Assembly (NCBI GenBank): GCA_005798685.1
Contig: SYIT01000012.1
Location: 1 to 41,142 of the forward strand
Reading direction: 5' to 3'
DNA from: Actinomycetota bacterium
Lineage (GTDB): Bacteria > Actinomycetota > Thermoleophilia > Solirubrobacterales > Solirubrobacteraceae
DNA: 41,142 nucleotides
This document shows, in pieces, positions 14,412-22,979 of the stretch. Every line of letters begins with the position of its first letter. Position 1 is the stretch's first letter. The translations under genes and the position numbers were made by a program. Under the pieces are notes generated by a model. It had not been told where the DNA came from. It did no database searches and saw only the letters and a list, made by a program, of their open reading frames with translations.

Positions 14412-15723
14412 CGATGCCCGTGATCTTCGCATCAACTGCGTTGTCTGCGAACTGAAGACGAAGATCTTCCGCCGCGCGGGCCTGCGCAGCGCTTGTGATC
14501 ACGTTCCCCTTGCCATCGTCAACCATCGCGTAACCGCGCTCAAGCACTCCCTTCGGATCATGCGCGGAGAGCGCGATCGAGAGGCCTTCGAGCGTGCGCA
14601 GGCGGGCGAGCTTGTCGGGGCCTGCACCGGCGAGCGCCTTGCGCGCCAGCACCTCAGCGACAGTCGCTGAACGTTCGCGTTCAAGCACAAGGCGTCGCTG
14701 GCCGGCGGCGCGCAGCTCACGCGCATCCTGGTGAAGTTCACGCCGCTGGTCCGCGATCTGCGTTCCCGGCACGCGCGCCAGCGCCGCTAAGGCGCGTGCG
14801 CGGCCGACTACGGCGCCCTGCGCGTTGCGCGAGAGCGCGCCGATTAAGGCGCGCAGCGCGGCGCGCTCGCCGTTGATGTCGAGCGGCACTGCGGCCTCGG
14901 CGGCGTGGGTTGGCGTTGAGCAGCTCTCGGCCGCGACGTCGTCAATCAGCGTTTGGTCGGTGTGGTGGCCAACGCTGGCGATCACCGGCACGCGCAGCAG
15001 CGCGACGGTGCGGCAGAGCGTTTCGTCGCAGAAGGCAAAAAGGTCGGCCAGCGAGCCGCCGCCGCGGGCGACGATGATCGTCTCGACCTGCTGAATCCCG
15101 GAAAGATCAGTTAGCGCCTGCGTTATCGCAGAAGCTGCCCTGCGGTCCTGCACCGGCGCGAAGCCCCAGACCAGAGTGCCTGCCCAGCCGCGACGCTCGA
15201 GCCCGGCGAGAACGTCATCACGCGCCTTCCCTGTTTCGCTAGTGATCACGCCGATCGTGTGCGGCAGATGCGGCCGCGCCAGGAGCTTCTGTGGTTCAAA
15301 GAGTCCCTCGCCCTGAAGTTGGCGCCGCAGCACCGCCAGCTGCGCTAGCAGATCTCCTTCACCGGCTGCGCGAAGCGCCGTCACCTCAAATGAGAAGGAG
15401 GGAGAGGAGGTCTTGCTGCCGGGGTAGTAGTCGGGGCCGCCGGCAACGACGATCTGGGCGCCGTCTGAGAGCGAAGAGCCAACCTCACCGAGGGCTTCGA
15501 ACTTGTTCGTCCACATTGCGCAGGGCACAGCGCCGCGCGCGTCGCGCAGCTCAAAGTAGACGCGCGCCTTTGACCTCCTCAGCGTCCAGATCTCACCAAA
15601 CAGTTGAAGCCTTGCGCGGCCGCGCAGCTCCTCGCGCAACATCTCGGCGTAGGCGCCAACTGGGAACGGCCCCTTCAGCGCGCTGCCCTCGATTCCGGCT
15701 GGGATCTCGGGGCTCTCGTCCAT
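14404..15723 (-). CDS. xseA: Exodeoxyribonuclease VII large subunit
   Basis: 439 aa with the N-terminal OB fold (about 20-115: LQLFGEIWTLRRSKARVYF and FSFEVTALRAAGEGD), the catalytic domain (about 145-300: HTIGVITSETGKARDDV, IIVARGGGSLADLFAF, VIASVGHHTDQTLIDDV and CSTPTHAAEAAVP) and the C-terminal coiled-coil region that binds XseB (about 310-430), ending in DPKGVLERGYAMV. These motifs are diagnostic. It degrades single-stranded DNA into oligonucleotides and helps repair and recombination. It is in an overlapping minus-strand gene run with a 94-aa protein upstream (13 nt gap) and xseB downstream. Confidence 0.96.
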   Translation of the reverse strand: MDESPEIPAGIEGSALKGPFPVGAYAEMLREELRGRARLQLFGEIWTLRRSKARVYFELRDARGAVPCAMWTNKFEALGEVGSSLSDGAQIVVAGGPDYYPGSKTSSPSFSFEVTALRAAGEGDLLAQLAVLRRQLQGEGLFEPQKLLARPHLPHTIGVITSETGKARDDVLAGLERRGWAGTLVWGFAPVQDRRAASAITQALTDLSGIQQVETIIVARGGGSLADLFAFCDETLCRTVALLRVPVIASVGHHTDQTLIDDVAAESCSTPTHAAEAAVPLDINGERAALRALIGALSRNAQGAVVGRARALAALARVPGTQIADQRRELHQDARELRAAGQRRLVLERERSATVAEVLARKALAGAGPDKLARLRTLEGLSIALSAHDPKGVLERGYAMVDDGKGNVITSAAQARAAEDLRLQFADNAVDAKITGIDD

Positions 15724-15736
15724 CGCCCCGGGCCGG

Positions 15737-16021
15737 CTAGCGCAGCTTCGGGTCGATTACGCTGGCCAGCGGCTCGAGCCCTTCGCTCTGCTGCCCGCGG
15801 ATCTCGCCGTCGTAGCCGAGCTCGTCGAGACGGGCGATCTGCAGCTGGCCTTCGAGCCGCGCGGGGTGCCCAGCGGGAAGATCCTCAATCAAGCGACGAA
15901 TCCGGTTGCGTAGTTGGAGCGAAAAGTGCGGCGTTGAGGCATGAACGAGCTTGCGAACGTCATCAACGCTGATGTCGAGTGCCTGGCTTGGGTTGTTGGA
16001 GGGCGTCTGGGATTCACTCAT
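15737..16021 (-). CDS. Small hypothetical protein
   Basis: 94 aa, soluble and charged: an N-terminal polar tail (SESQTPSNNPSQ), then a helical part with VDDVRKLVHASTPHFSLQL and RNRIRRLIEDLPAGHPARLEG, ending in ASVIDPKLR. No domain that I recognise. Its ATG at 16021 overlaps the stop of the upstream secreted-protein gene by 4 nt, and xseA starts 13 nt after it, so it is part of the same transcript. The HPARLEG block followed by QLQIARLDELGYDGEI suggests a compact helical domain that may bind nucleic acid or protein, but that is speculation. Confidence 0.7.
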   Translation of the reverse strand: MSESQTPSNNPSQALDISVDDVRKLVHASTPHFSLQLRNRIRRLIEDLPAGHPARLEGQLQIARLDELGYDGEIRGQQSEGLEPLASVIDPKLR

Positions 16022-17196
16022 CGGGCTGCTGCCTCTTTCGTTACCGGAGCAATCTCCAGCAAGCTATCGATCGTAGCCTGCGCGCGGTCGGTTACGGCCG
16101 TCGGGTCGCCAATTATCCAAGCGTGGTTGTAAACGCCGCGCACCGGGTCGGATGAGTAACCGGGGCGGATGTCGCGCAGATAGTTGGCAACATCGGGCGG
16201 CAGGCTGCCGTCGCGGCCAACCAGCAGCAGCGGGCCATAACTGCCACTGGCCGAAAGCGGCGCGGCTCCACCGGCCGTCAACGGAGCGGCGACGTTGGTG
16301 AAGACGAGGCCATGACCGGGGTCTACGATTCCCCAGCCAAAGTTACCGTCACGGAAGCGTGCAAATGCGATCGCGTTGGCGCTGGCTGGCCTTGCGCCGA
16401 CCCTCGTAACTTGACCGAGCGCCGCTAGCTCGCGGGCAACATTTTCGGAGATCACCGAGCTCGGCCCGAGGATGTAGATCTTCGGCTTGCCGTGAGCCTT
16501 TACCGCTGCCGCCGTCGCAGCGGGGAGCTTGTCGCGGCCGCTGAAGAGAATGCTGTCCCCCGACTTTGCTGCCCACGAAGCGGCCGGCATCGCCATCTCC
16601 GGCGATTCGGACGAGGCGATCACGACGGCTGTGCTCCAGCGCCCCGCGATGCGTGCCTGGTAGGCGTCGATGCGCGCCGCCAGCGTAAAGGGGTCGTCGC
16701 CACCGATTGAAAGCGACTTCAGCGATGTCGGCGATCCTGCCGCGCCGAGGCGTACTACCTGCGGCCCGTCCTTTCCGGCGCCGCTTGGCGAAAGCGCGCT
16801 GAGAGCTGACTGCGTGGCGGCGGGAAGCTCAGCGCCTTCGGTCAGCAGCATCGGCGCGTGAAGCGGCGCCGCCATCAGTACTGCGCCGGCGATCGTCGCC
16901 TGCCAGCTGCCGGAGTCGGCGAGAACTACCGAAAGTGGGCGCTGGCTCGGCCGCGAGCCCGGGTAGACGGCGCGCGCGGCCGAGGCCGCAACCGAAGCCG
17001 GCGAGCTTGCCCAGACGCGGGTCGTGTTTTTCGTTGCGGCGCTGGGAATAGCAGCGACGGTTTCGCCGGGCGCTGCCTGCGCGCCCGATGAACCGTTGGT
17101 GCCTGCGTCGCCTGCGCGCCCGCAGCCTGCGGGCATCGCGATCATCAGAGCAAAACTGCCGATTGCGAAGCAACGGCGTAACGAGTTGGGCAGCAT
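16018..17196 (-). CDS. Secreted cell-wall-binding-repeat-2-like protein
   Basis: 392 aa. The N-terminus is a signal sequence (CFAIGSFALMIAMPAGCGRA) whose cysteine could be lipidated, although the proline at -3 is unusual for a lipobox. The body has CWB2-like repeats: SVVLADSGSWQATIAGAVLM, then PMLLTEGAELPAATQSAL, and later STAVVIASSESPEMAMPA with DSILFSGRDKLPAATAAA and KIYILGPSSVISENV. CWB2 repeats in Firmicutes and Actinobacteria anchor proteins to anionic wall polymers. The ATG at 17196 follows TAGGCT by 7 nt, without a ribosome-binding site. It is downstream of pspA-pspAA, which fits an envelope role. Confidence 0.75.
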   Translation of the reverse strand: MLPNSLRRCFAIGSFALMIAMPAGCGRAGDAGTNGSSGAQAAPGETVAAIPSAATKNTTRVWASSPASVAASAARAVYPGSRPSQRPLSVVLADSGSWQATIAGAVLMAAPLHAPMLLTEGAELPAATQSALSALSPSGAGKDGPQVVRLGAAGSPTSLKSLSIGGDDPFTLAARIDAYQARIAGRWSTAVVIASSESPEMAMPAASWAAKSGDSILFSGRDKLPAATAAAVKAHGKPKIYILGPSSVISENVARELAALGQVTRVGARPASANAIAFARFRDGNFGWGIVDPGHGLVFTNVAAPLTAGGAAPLSASGSYGPLLLVGRDGSLPPDVANYLRDIRPGYSSDPVRGVYNHAWIIGDPTAVTDRAQATIDSLLEIAPVTKEAAAR

Positions 17197-17203
17197 TGGC
17201 GCG

Positions 17204-17209
17204 AGCCTA
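17204..17209 (-). promoter_or_regulatory. Putative -10 element TAGGCT, leaderless start of the CWB2-like gene
   Basis: On the minus strand TAGGCT is followed by 7 nt and the ATG at 17196. It lies in the 32-nt gap behind pspAA, so this gene can have its own promoter. Confidence 0.5.
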
Positions 17210-17228
17210 GCGGCGAGCTATCGCCGAC

Positions 17229-17507
17229 TCAGTCTGGAATTAGGCCCTCGCCTGTGAACTCCTCGCCGGCCTCTTCGAAGCTGAGGTCGTCGGGGGGAAT
17301 AATAACGTCGGAGACAGAAAGGTCATCGTCAGCGATGACGGTGCCCTCAGAGCGAACTAGAGCCAGCAACGCGTCAAAGTTCTGCTGAAAGCCTTCGTGG
17401 TCTCCGGCTTCGACGGCCGCAACGGCGGCGTTGTCGAGCTCATTGACGCGGGCAAGCGCGTCGTCATCGAGCCGGTACTGGTTTTCTGAAGCGATTCGGA
17501 TAATCAT
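17229..17507 (-). CDS. PspA-associated protein PspAA
   Basis: 92 aa with the family's opening MIIRIASENQYRLDDDALAR and central ELDNAAVAAVEAGDHEGFQQ, then a hydrophobic-acidic linker SDVIIPPDDLSFEEAGEEF and the terminal GEGLIPD. PspAA proteins are found next to PspA in actinobacteria and are thought to take part in the membrane-stress response. The ATG at 17507 overlaps the pspA stop by 4 nt, so the two are translationally coupled. Length and acidic character fit the family. Confidence 0.88.
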   Translation of the reverse strand: MIIRIASENQYRLDDDALARVNELDNAAVAAVEAGDHEGFQQNFDALLALVRSEGTVIADDDLSVSDVIIPPDDLSFEEAGEEFTGEGLIPD

Positions 17508-18259
17508 TTCGCTGGCTCCTCTCCTGCTTCAAGTTCTGCCGGCGGCGTTCCAGCGTCAAGCTCGGCCTTCATCCGCGCCATGTCGTCTTCGACGGCGCTG
17601 GCGCTCGAGAGCTCGGCGAGCTGACGATCGATGTCGTCGTTACCGTCACCGAGTGTCGTCAGGTCGTCGAAGGTGCCGGCAGCCTCCAGCTCTTCCACGG
17701 CTGAGGCGCGAGCCTTCATGTCCTCCGTCTTGTCGACGGCGCGCTGCATCGCGAGGCCAACGTCGGCCATCTCCTCGCCTACGCCAGTCGCTGCCTCGGA
17801 GATTCGGACCTGCGCTTCGGCCGCTGAGTACTGGGCCTTGATTGTCTCCTTCTTCGTGCGGAAGGCTTCGATCTTCGCGCGCAGTTTTGCTTCCGAGTCG
17901 GTCAGCTTCTGCTGCTGGCCCTCGAGCTCGGCGATCTGCGAGTCGAACGACTGCAGCTCGGTCTGGGCGATGTTCTTGCGCTCCAACGCCTCGCGCGCCA
18001 GCTCCTCATTGCCTTGGGCGAGCGCTTGGCGGGCCTGAGTGTCGAGCTTCACAACCGACTGCTCAAGCTTCTCCGACTGCATCTGCAGGCGCTTTTTGGC
18101 CGTTACGACTTCAGCGATTCCCTGCTTCACCTTCTGCAGCGACTCAAGCTGCTTCTGGTAGCTGTAGTCGAGCGTTTCGCCCGGATCTTCAGCGCGGTCC
18201 AAAACCTTTGAAACCTTCGCTTTTATGACGGTTGACATGCGCCCACTTAGACCAGCCAC
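17504..18259 (-). CDS. pspA: Phage shock protein A / IM30 family (ESCRT-III-like membrane-stress protein)
   Basis: 251 aa. PspA polymerises on the inner membrane to limit leakage. The protein is almost all helix with long coiled coils: the start MSTVIKAKVSKVLDRAEDPG after a short extension, then LDYSYQKQLESLQKVKQGIA, a heptad-rich middle from about 50 to 165 and AAEAQVRISEAATGVGEEMA. The C-terminal tail is acidic and Pro/Glu-rich. The GTG at 18259 is supported by AAGGAG just upstream; the ATG seven codons later has no such site. It is followed by pspAA. The intergenic region to the divergent M23 gene holds the c-di-AMP riboswitch on the other strand. Confidence 0.93.
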   Translation of the reverse strand: MAGLSGRMSTVIKAKVSKVLDRAEDPGETLDYSYQKQLESLQKVKQGIAEVVTAKKRLQMQSEKLEQSVVKLDTQARQALAQGNEELAREALERKNIAQTELQSFDSQIAELEGQQQKLTDSEAKLRAKIEAFRTKKETIKAQYSAAEAQVRISEAATGVGEEMADVGLAMQRAVDKTEDMKARASAVEELEAAGTFDDLTTLGDGNDDIDRQLAELSSASAVEDDMARMKAELDAGTPPAELEAGEEPAK

Positions 18260-18330
18260 TTGTGCTCCTTAAGGTCGACTTAACAAGATTCTTCCCAAGC
18301 CTAGCGGCAGGGCGTTGCTAAGCTGCGATC

Positions 18331-18465
18331 AGGCCGAGTTCCTCACCGATATGAGTGAGGAAGCGGGGGACCCAACGGAGGCTTTGGCCTTCAGGGGCGA
18401 ATACCGGGCATTGCCGCCTGGTTAGCGTTTTTTTGCGCGAGCCCGTCAGCTCACCTCGCAGGCCT
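18331..18465 (+). promoter_or_regulatory. c-di-AMP riboswitch (ydaO-yuaA type)
   Basis: The closing helix AGGCC (18331-18335) pairs with GGCCT (18461-18465). Between them are the conserved blocks of this class: AAGCGGGGGACCCAA (18361-18375), GGGGCGAATACCGGGC (18394-18409) and GAGCCCGTCAGCTCACCTCG (18439-18458), and a hairpin CCTCACCGATATGAGTGAGG at 18341-18360. It ends 17 nt before the M23 peptidase start. Riboswitches of this class usually turn off their gene when c-di-AMP is high and often control cell-wall hydrolases in actinobacteria, which matches the gene downstream. A run of seven T at 18427-18434 region lies in a loop and is not a terminator by itself. Confidence 0.9.
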
Positions 18466-18482
18466 GATTGCAGTGATTGCCA

Positions 18483-19703
18483 ATGAGCAAGTCGACCAAT
18501 AGCTTCCGCGCTCTGATGCGCCCCCGCCTTTCCCTGCTCGCTCTCGTGGCGATCCTTCCTGCCGTCCTTTGGGCGGTCGTTCCGGTCGGCTCGCTCGGTG
18601 CCTCCAGCGACGCCAAGCTCAGCGACCTCAAGAACAAGATCGAGAAGACGCAGTCGCAGGTTGATTCGAAGAAGGGAACCGAAGGCGTTCTCACCTCAGA
18701 GGTTGCCAAGTGGCAGTCGAAGATCAACGCCCTTCAAGCCAAAATCAACAAGCTGCAGAGCCGCCAAGATGAAATTCAGGTTGGCCTCAATCGCGAAACC
18801 AAAGAGCTGACCGAGATTCAAGATGAGCTGCGCAAGCAGCGCCGCCGACAGGTCGTGATGAAGGCCCGGCTCGAAGAGGGTCGCCGCGTGCTCGGCCAAC
18901 GCCTGTTTGAGCTCTACCGCGCCGACGCGCCGACGCTGATCTCGGTCGTGCTTGATTCGAAAGGCTTCGCCGAGCTGCTTGAGCGCAGCGAATTTCTCCA
19001 GCGGATCGGCGAGCAGGACAGGCGCGTGATCACGCTTGTTCGCGAGGCACGAGTCGAAGCGACCGTCAGCGCCAACCGCCTTGGCACGCTCGAAGGCCGC
19101 CAGCAGAAAGTTACCGCGCGAATCAAAGTAAAGCGCGATGCTGTCGCTTCAATCAAGCGCGAACTCGTGTCCACGCGCGGTGGCTTCGACCAAAGCAAGG
19201 AGCGCAAAGCGACGCTGCTGGCCAGCGTCAAGAGCGACCGCCGCAAGCTTGAGGGCGCGCTTTCAGAAATGATTGAAACGCAGGCCAAGATTGAGGGCGT
19301 GCTGGTAAACGGCGGACCGATCCGCCAAGGTTCAGGTTCGATGGTTTGGCCGGTCAACGGGCCGATCACATCGCCCTTCTGCGAGCGCCGCGCGTGGGAA
19401 TCCTGCCACCCTGGAATCGACATTGGCGTTCCAGCAGGAACGCCAATCCGCGCTGCCGACAGCGGTACAGTCCGAGTCGCCTCGATGAACGGCGGCTACG
19501 GCAACTACACCTGCGTCGCGCACAGCGCATCGCTCTCCAGCTGCTACGCCCACCAATCGCGCTACGCCGTGAGCGTCGGCCAAAATGTCAGCAAGGGTCA
19601 GGTAATCGGCTACATCGGCTGCACGGGGTTCTGCTTCGGTGACCACCTCCACTTCGAGGTGCGAATCAACGGTCAAGTGACCAACCCGATGAACTACCTC
19701 TAG
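18483..19703 (+). CDS. Secreted M23-family peptidoglycan endopeptidase with coiled coil (NlpD/EnvC-like)
   Basis: 406 aa. Signal sequence in residues about 15-40 (LSLLALVAILPAVLWAVVPV), a long coiled coil (about 42-260, DLKNKIEKTQSQVDSKK onward), and a C-terminal M23 domain (about 285-406). Zinc and catalytic residues are visible in CHPGIDIGVPAGTP (His and Asp) and DHLHFEVRINGQ (HxH). The domain carries six cysteines in three close groups (SPFC/ESC, NYTC/SSC, IGC/GFC), more than usual. It cuts peptide cross-links of the wall, or activates other wall hydrolases. ATG 18483 lies 17 nt after the c-di-AMP riboswitch with no good ribosome-binding site; a TTG at 18477 is an alternative. The stop codon is part of a putative -10 for lgt. 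Confidence 0.92.
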   Translation: MSKSTNSFRALMRPRLSLLALVAILPAVLWAVVPVGSLGASSDAKLSDLKNKIEKTQSQVDSKKGTEGVLTSEVAKWQSKINALQAKINKLQSRQDEIQVGLNRETKELTEIQDELRKQRRRQVVMKARLEEGRRVLGQRLFELYRADAPTLISVVLDSKGFAELLERSEFLQRIGEQDRRVITLVREARVEATVSANRLGTLEGRQQKVTARIKVKRDAVASIKRELVSTRGGFDQSKERKATLLASVKSDRRKLEGALSEMIETQAKIEGVLVNGGPIRQGSGSMVWPVNGPITSPFCERRAWESCHPGIDIGVPAGTPIRAADSGTVRVASMNGGYGNYTCVAHSASLSSCYAHQSRYAVSVGQNVSKGQVIGYIGCTGFCFGDHLHFEVRINGQVTNPMNYL

Positions 19704-19706
19704 CCT
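19701..19706 (+). promoter_or_regulatory. Putative -10 element TAGCCT that includes the M23 stop codon
   Basis: TAGCCT begins with the TAG stop of the M23 gene and is followed by 7 nt and the ATG of lgt at 19714. The spacing matches the other leaderless candidates here. Confidence 0.45.
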
Positions 19707-19713
19707 TTCTCCA

Positions 19714-20505
19714 ATGCAGCCGGAGATCGACCTTTTCGGGCTGCCGGTAAAGACCTTCGGGCTGATGTTCGCGCTCGCCTTCCTTGCCGGCGGCGCCGTG
19801 CTCCACCGTCGCCTGCTGGAGCGCGGGCTGCCCGGCGACTGGGCCTATGAGGCGATCTTCGCGGCGCTCGCCGGCGGCCTCGTTGGCGCGCGGCTGATCT
19901 GGATTGTCGAGAATCTCGACTCGGTCGATGGCGACGTGCTCGGCAGCATCTTTTCCGGCTCTGGGTTGGTCTGGTACGGAGGGGCGGCCGGCGGCGCTTT
20001 GGCGGTGATCGTCTGGGCGCGTTGGCGCGGCTGCCTTGAGATGGCGACCTTCGACCTCGCTGCGGTGCCGCTCGCACTCGGCTACGCGATCGGCCGAATC
20101 GGCTGCCAGCTCTCCGGTGACGGCGATTACGGCAAAGCCTGGGATGGACCGTGGGCGATGGGCTACCCAGACGGCACTGTGCCGACGGCGCCGGGCGTGA
20201 CCGTCCACCCAACGCCGATCTACGAGACGCTGGTGATGGGCCTGATCGCTTGGCTGCTGTGGAACCTGCGTGACCGCGTGCGGCCAGGAGTCTTGTTCGC
20301 GCTTTGGCTGCTGCTCGCCGGGCTGGAACGCTTGCTGGTTGAGTTCTTCCGCCGCAACGAGATCGCGGCGCTCGGCCTGACCCTGCCGCAGTTGCAGAGC
20401 CTTGCGATGATCATCGGCGCGCTGATCTGGCTGGCAGTCGTCTTCCGGCGCCATGGTTCGGTCACATTGCCTAGGCAGAGTGGAATGATGCGCGCCAATG
20501 GCTGA
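19714..20505 (+). CDS. lgt: Prolipoprotein diacylglyceryl transferase
   Basis: 263 aa, transfers diacylglycerol from phosphatidylglycerol to the lipobox cysteine of prolipoproteins in the cytoplasmic membrane. About seven membrane helices. The family signature is present as AIGRIGCQLSGDGDYGKAWD, with GSGLVWYGGAAGG before it and HPTPIYETLVMGL and RLLVEFFRRNE after it. The usual histidine of the fourth motif (GGLSFHGG in many Lgt) is a Tyr here (VWYGG), as in a number of actinobacteria. It overlaps lysA by 8 nt. At least two proteins in the window (the lipoprotein at 27128 and perhaps the CWB2-like one) would be substrates. Confidence 0.92.
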   Translation: MQPEIDLFGLPVKTFGLMFALAFLAGGAVLHRRLLERGLPGDWAYEAIFAALAGGLVGARLIWIVENLDSVDGDVLGSIFSGSGLVWYGGAAGGALAVIVWARWRGCLEMATFDLAAVPLALGYAIGRIGCQLSGDGDYGKAWDGPWAMGYPDGTVPTAPGVTVHPTPIYETLVMGLIAWLLWNLRDRVRPGVLFALWLLLAGLERLLVEFFRRNEIAALGLTLPQLQSLAMIIGALIWLAVVFRRHGSVTLPRQSGMMRANG

Positions 20506-21757
20506 AACAGAACTGTTGGAGAACGTCTACCCAATCGGGAGCAGACTCAACGAGCTCGGAAGGCTCGAGGTCGGTGGCTGCGACGTTGTAGAGCTGGCGG
20601 CCGAGTTTGGCACTCCCGCCTACATTGTCGCCGAAGACGACTTGCGCGCCCGCGCCCGCGGCCTCCAGTCCGCCTTTGGCGCTGCGAGCGATGACTTTGA
20701 GCTCATATTTGCTTCGAAGGCCTTTCCCTGCGCAGCGATCTGTGCGCTCTTTGCCGAGGAAGGCTTTGGCTGCGACGTCGCCTCAGCCGGTGAGATGGCA
20801 ATCGCGCTTTCCGGCGGAGTTCCCGCCGCGAAGATTCAGATGCACGGCAACGCAAAGAGCGAGCTCGATCTTCAGCGCGCCGTCGAGCTTGGGGTAGGCG
20901 CGATAGTGGTTGACAACCTTCGTGACCTTGACCGGCTCGAGCGGCTCGTCGAGAGCCCGGCGAAGCAAAGGGTTTATTTGCGGGTCGCGCCCGGAATTAA
21001 TCCCGACACGCATCCGGCGATCTCAACCGGCGGGCCGAACACGAAGTTCGGCTTCGATCTTGAGCACGCGCCGGCTGCGATCGCCCGCGCTCAGCAGATC
21101 GGCTCGCTCAATCTCGCCGGCCTGCACTTCCACATCGGCTCGCAGATCTTCGATCTTTCCCCATTCGAAGGCGCGCTACAGAGCCTCGCCAGCCTCGGCG
21201 ACTTCAAGGCCTACAACCTTGGCGGCGGACTCGCCGCTGCCTACACGGCGCAGGATCAGCCGCCGAGCTACGCCGAATACGCGGCGGTCAAGGCGGGTGC
21301 GCTGGAGAGCGTTTTCGGGCCTGGCCACCGCCTGCTTGACGAGCCAGGCCGCGCACTGGTAGCCAACGGCTGCGTCACGCTTTACAGCGTTGAGTCGGTC
21401 AAGCGGAATGTTGATACCTACGTCGCCGTTGACGGTGGCATGTCCGACAATTTGCGGCCGATGCTTTATGGCGCTCGCTACGAGGCAGAGATTGCCGACC
21501 GTTTCGGCGGTGGCACCGCCTGCCATCTGGTTGGAAAACATTGCGAATCGGGCGACATTCTGATCCGTGGCGCCGATCTAAATCAGCCGGCTGCAGGAGA
21601 TCTGGTCGTTGTTCCGGCCACGGGGGCGTACGGTCATGCAATGGCCAACAACTACAACGGCGCTTTGAGGCCACCTGTGATCTTTGCGAGCAATGGCGAC
21701 GCGCGCGTCGTCGTGCGCCGCGAGAGCGACGACGACCTCTTGGTCCGTGATGTCTGA
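20498..21757 (+). CDS. lysA: Diaminopimelate decarboxylase
   Basis: 419 aa, PLP-dependent enzyme making L-lysine from meso-diaminopimelate. PLP lysine is Lys74 in FASKAFPC. Further signatures are FHIGSQIFDLSPFEGAL (His and Ser binding the phosphate), the glycine loop NLGGGLAAAY, LDEPGRALV, and the substrate-binding CESGDILIRGADL with the active-site Cys. ATGAYGHAMANNYN closes the active site as in the family. The start ATG at 20498 overlaps the end of lgt, and the stop overlaps hom by 8 nt. It belongs to an lgt-lysA-hom-thrC-thrB run for the aspartate-family amino acids. Confidence 0.96.
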   Translation: MAETELLENVYPIGSRLNELGRLEVGGCDVVELAAEFGTPAYIVAEDDLRARARGLQSAFGAASDDFELIFASKAFPCAAICALFAEEGFGCDVASAGEMAIALSGGVPAAKIQMHGNAKSELDLQRAVELGVGAIVVDNLRDLDRLERLVESPAKQRVYLRVAPGINPDTHPAISTGGPNTKFGFDLEHAPAAIARAQQIGSLNLAGLHFHIGSQIFDLSPFEGALQSLASLGDFKAYNLGGGLAAAYTAQDQPPSYAEYAAVKAGALESVFGPGHRLLDEPGRALVANGCVTLYSVESVKRNVDTYVAVDGGMSDNLRPMLYGARYEAEIADRFGGGTACHLVGKHCESGDILIRGADLNQPAAGDLVVVPATGAYGHAMANNYNGALRPPVIFASNGDARVVVRRESDDDLLVRDV

Positions 21758-22979
21758 GCAGCAGCTGAAGATTGGCTTGCTGGGCCGCGGGACGGTAGGA
21801 GCGGCCTTCGCTGAGCTGGTCGAAGAGCGCGCCGACGAGGTCGCTGGGCTGACCGGTCGACGCCCCGTGATCAGCGGTGTACTGACGCGCAGCGAAGGTG
21901 ATGCCTCGGCGATTATCGCCGAGGCCGACCTGATCGTCGAAGTGATCGGTGGAACCGAGCCGGCGCGCGAATACGTGCTCGCGGCGCTGAACGCCGGGTT
22001 GCCGGTAGTCAGCGCCAACAAGCAGCTGCTTAGTCGCCACGGCCCTGAGCTCTGGGCCGCAGCCACGGCGGGCGGAGCGCAGATCCGCTTCGAGGCCGCT
22101 GTCGCTGCGATCGTTCCTGTCGTTCGCGTTCTTTCCGAATCACTGAGCGGGGCGCAGATCGACCGCATCCACGGAATCGTCAACGGCACGACCAACTTCA
22201 TCCTCTCCGAGATGGCCTCGACCGGAGCCAGCTACGAAGCTGCGCTGGCGCAGGCGCAGCAACTTGGCTTCGCCGAAGCCGACCCCAGCGAGGACGTCGG
22301 CGGCGCTGACGCTGCCGCCAAAATGGCGCTGCTCGCACAGCTCGCCTTCGGTGGCTGGGTAGCGCTCGAGGAGGTCGTTTTCGAAGGGATTGAGCAGCTG
22401 ACGACGGAGGACATCGCCTACGCCAAAGAGTTCGGCCTGGCGCTGAAACTGCTCGGCACCGCAGAACGCGTCGGTGACGCGATCTCGGTTCGCGTCCATC
22501 CTGCCTTCCTGTACGCAGCCCATCCGCTGGCGAGCATCAACGGCTCGTTCAACGCCGTCACGATCGAGTCACCGGCAATCACTGAGATCACGCTCTCCGG
22601 CCCCGGCGCAGGCGGCCCGCAGACGGCCAGCGCCGTGCTCGGCGACGTCGTCAGCGTGCTGAGCGGCGTGCCAGCAGTAGAGCCTCCCCGGCGCGAGGCG
22701 AAGCTCACCGACGCTGTTTGGTCGGCTTTCTATCTGCACCTTGAGGTTGCCGACAGGCCGGGCGTGCTGGCGCAGGTCGCGCAGCTGCTCGGCGAGCATG
22801 GCGTCTCGGTCAAGAGCGTTGCGCAGTCCGGCCTCGGCGACAACGCTCGCCTGGTGATGGTCACGCACTCGATTCTCGAAGCCGATTTCTACAGCGCCTG
22901 CGATCAGATTGCGGAATTGGAGTTCATCCGTGCTGCGCCCCGCGCAATCCGTGTAATCGACGAGCAGTTCATCGGCTGA
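21750..22979 (+). CDS. hom: Homoserine dehydrogenase
   Basis: 409 aa, reduces aspartate semialdehyde to homoserine. N-terminal Rossmann motif [28 protein letters not shown], then the catalytic region [35 protein letters not shown] with the conserved Asp and Lys, and a C-terminal ACT domain (about 325-400, [17 protein letters not shown]) that normally gives feedback control by threonine. The ATG at 21750 overlaps the lysA stop by 8 nt; the frame is open further upstream but that stretch is lysA sequence in another frame. The stop TGA shares its A with the thrC start. Confidence 0.96.
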   Translation: MSEQQLKIGLLGRGTVGAAFAELVEERADEVAGLTGRRPVISGVLTRSEGDASAIIAEADLIVEVIGGTEPAREYVLAALNAGLPVVSANKQLLSRHGPELWAAATAGGAQIRFEAAVAAIVPVVRVLSESLSGAQIDRIHGIVNGTTNFILSEMASTGASYEAALAQAQQLGFAEADPSEDVGGADAAAKMALLAQLAFGGWVALEEVVFEGIEQLTTEDIAYAKEFGLALKLLGTAERVGDAISVRVHPAFLYAAHPLASINGSFNAVTIESPAITEITLSGPGAGGPQTASAVLGDVVSVLSGVPAVEPPRREAKLTDAVWSAFYLHLEVADRPGVLAQVAQLLGEHGVSVKSVAQSGLGDNARLVMVTHSILEADFYSACDQIAELEFIRAAPRAIRVIDEQFIG

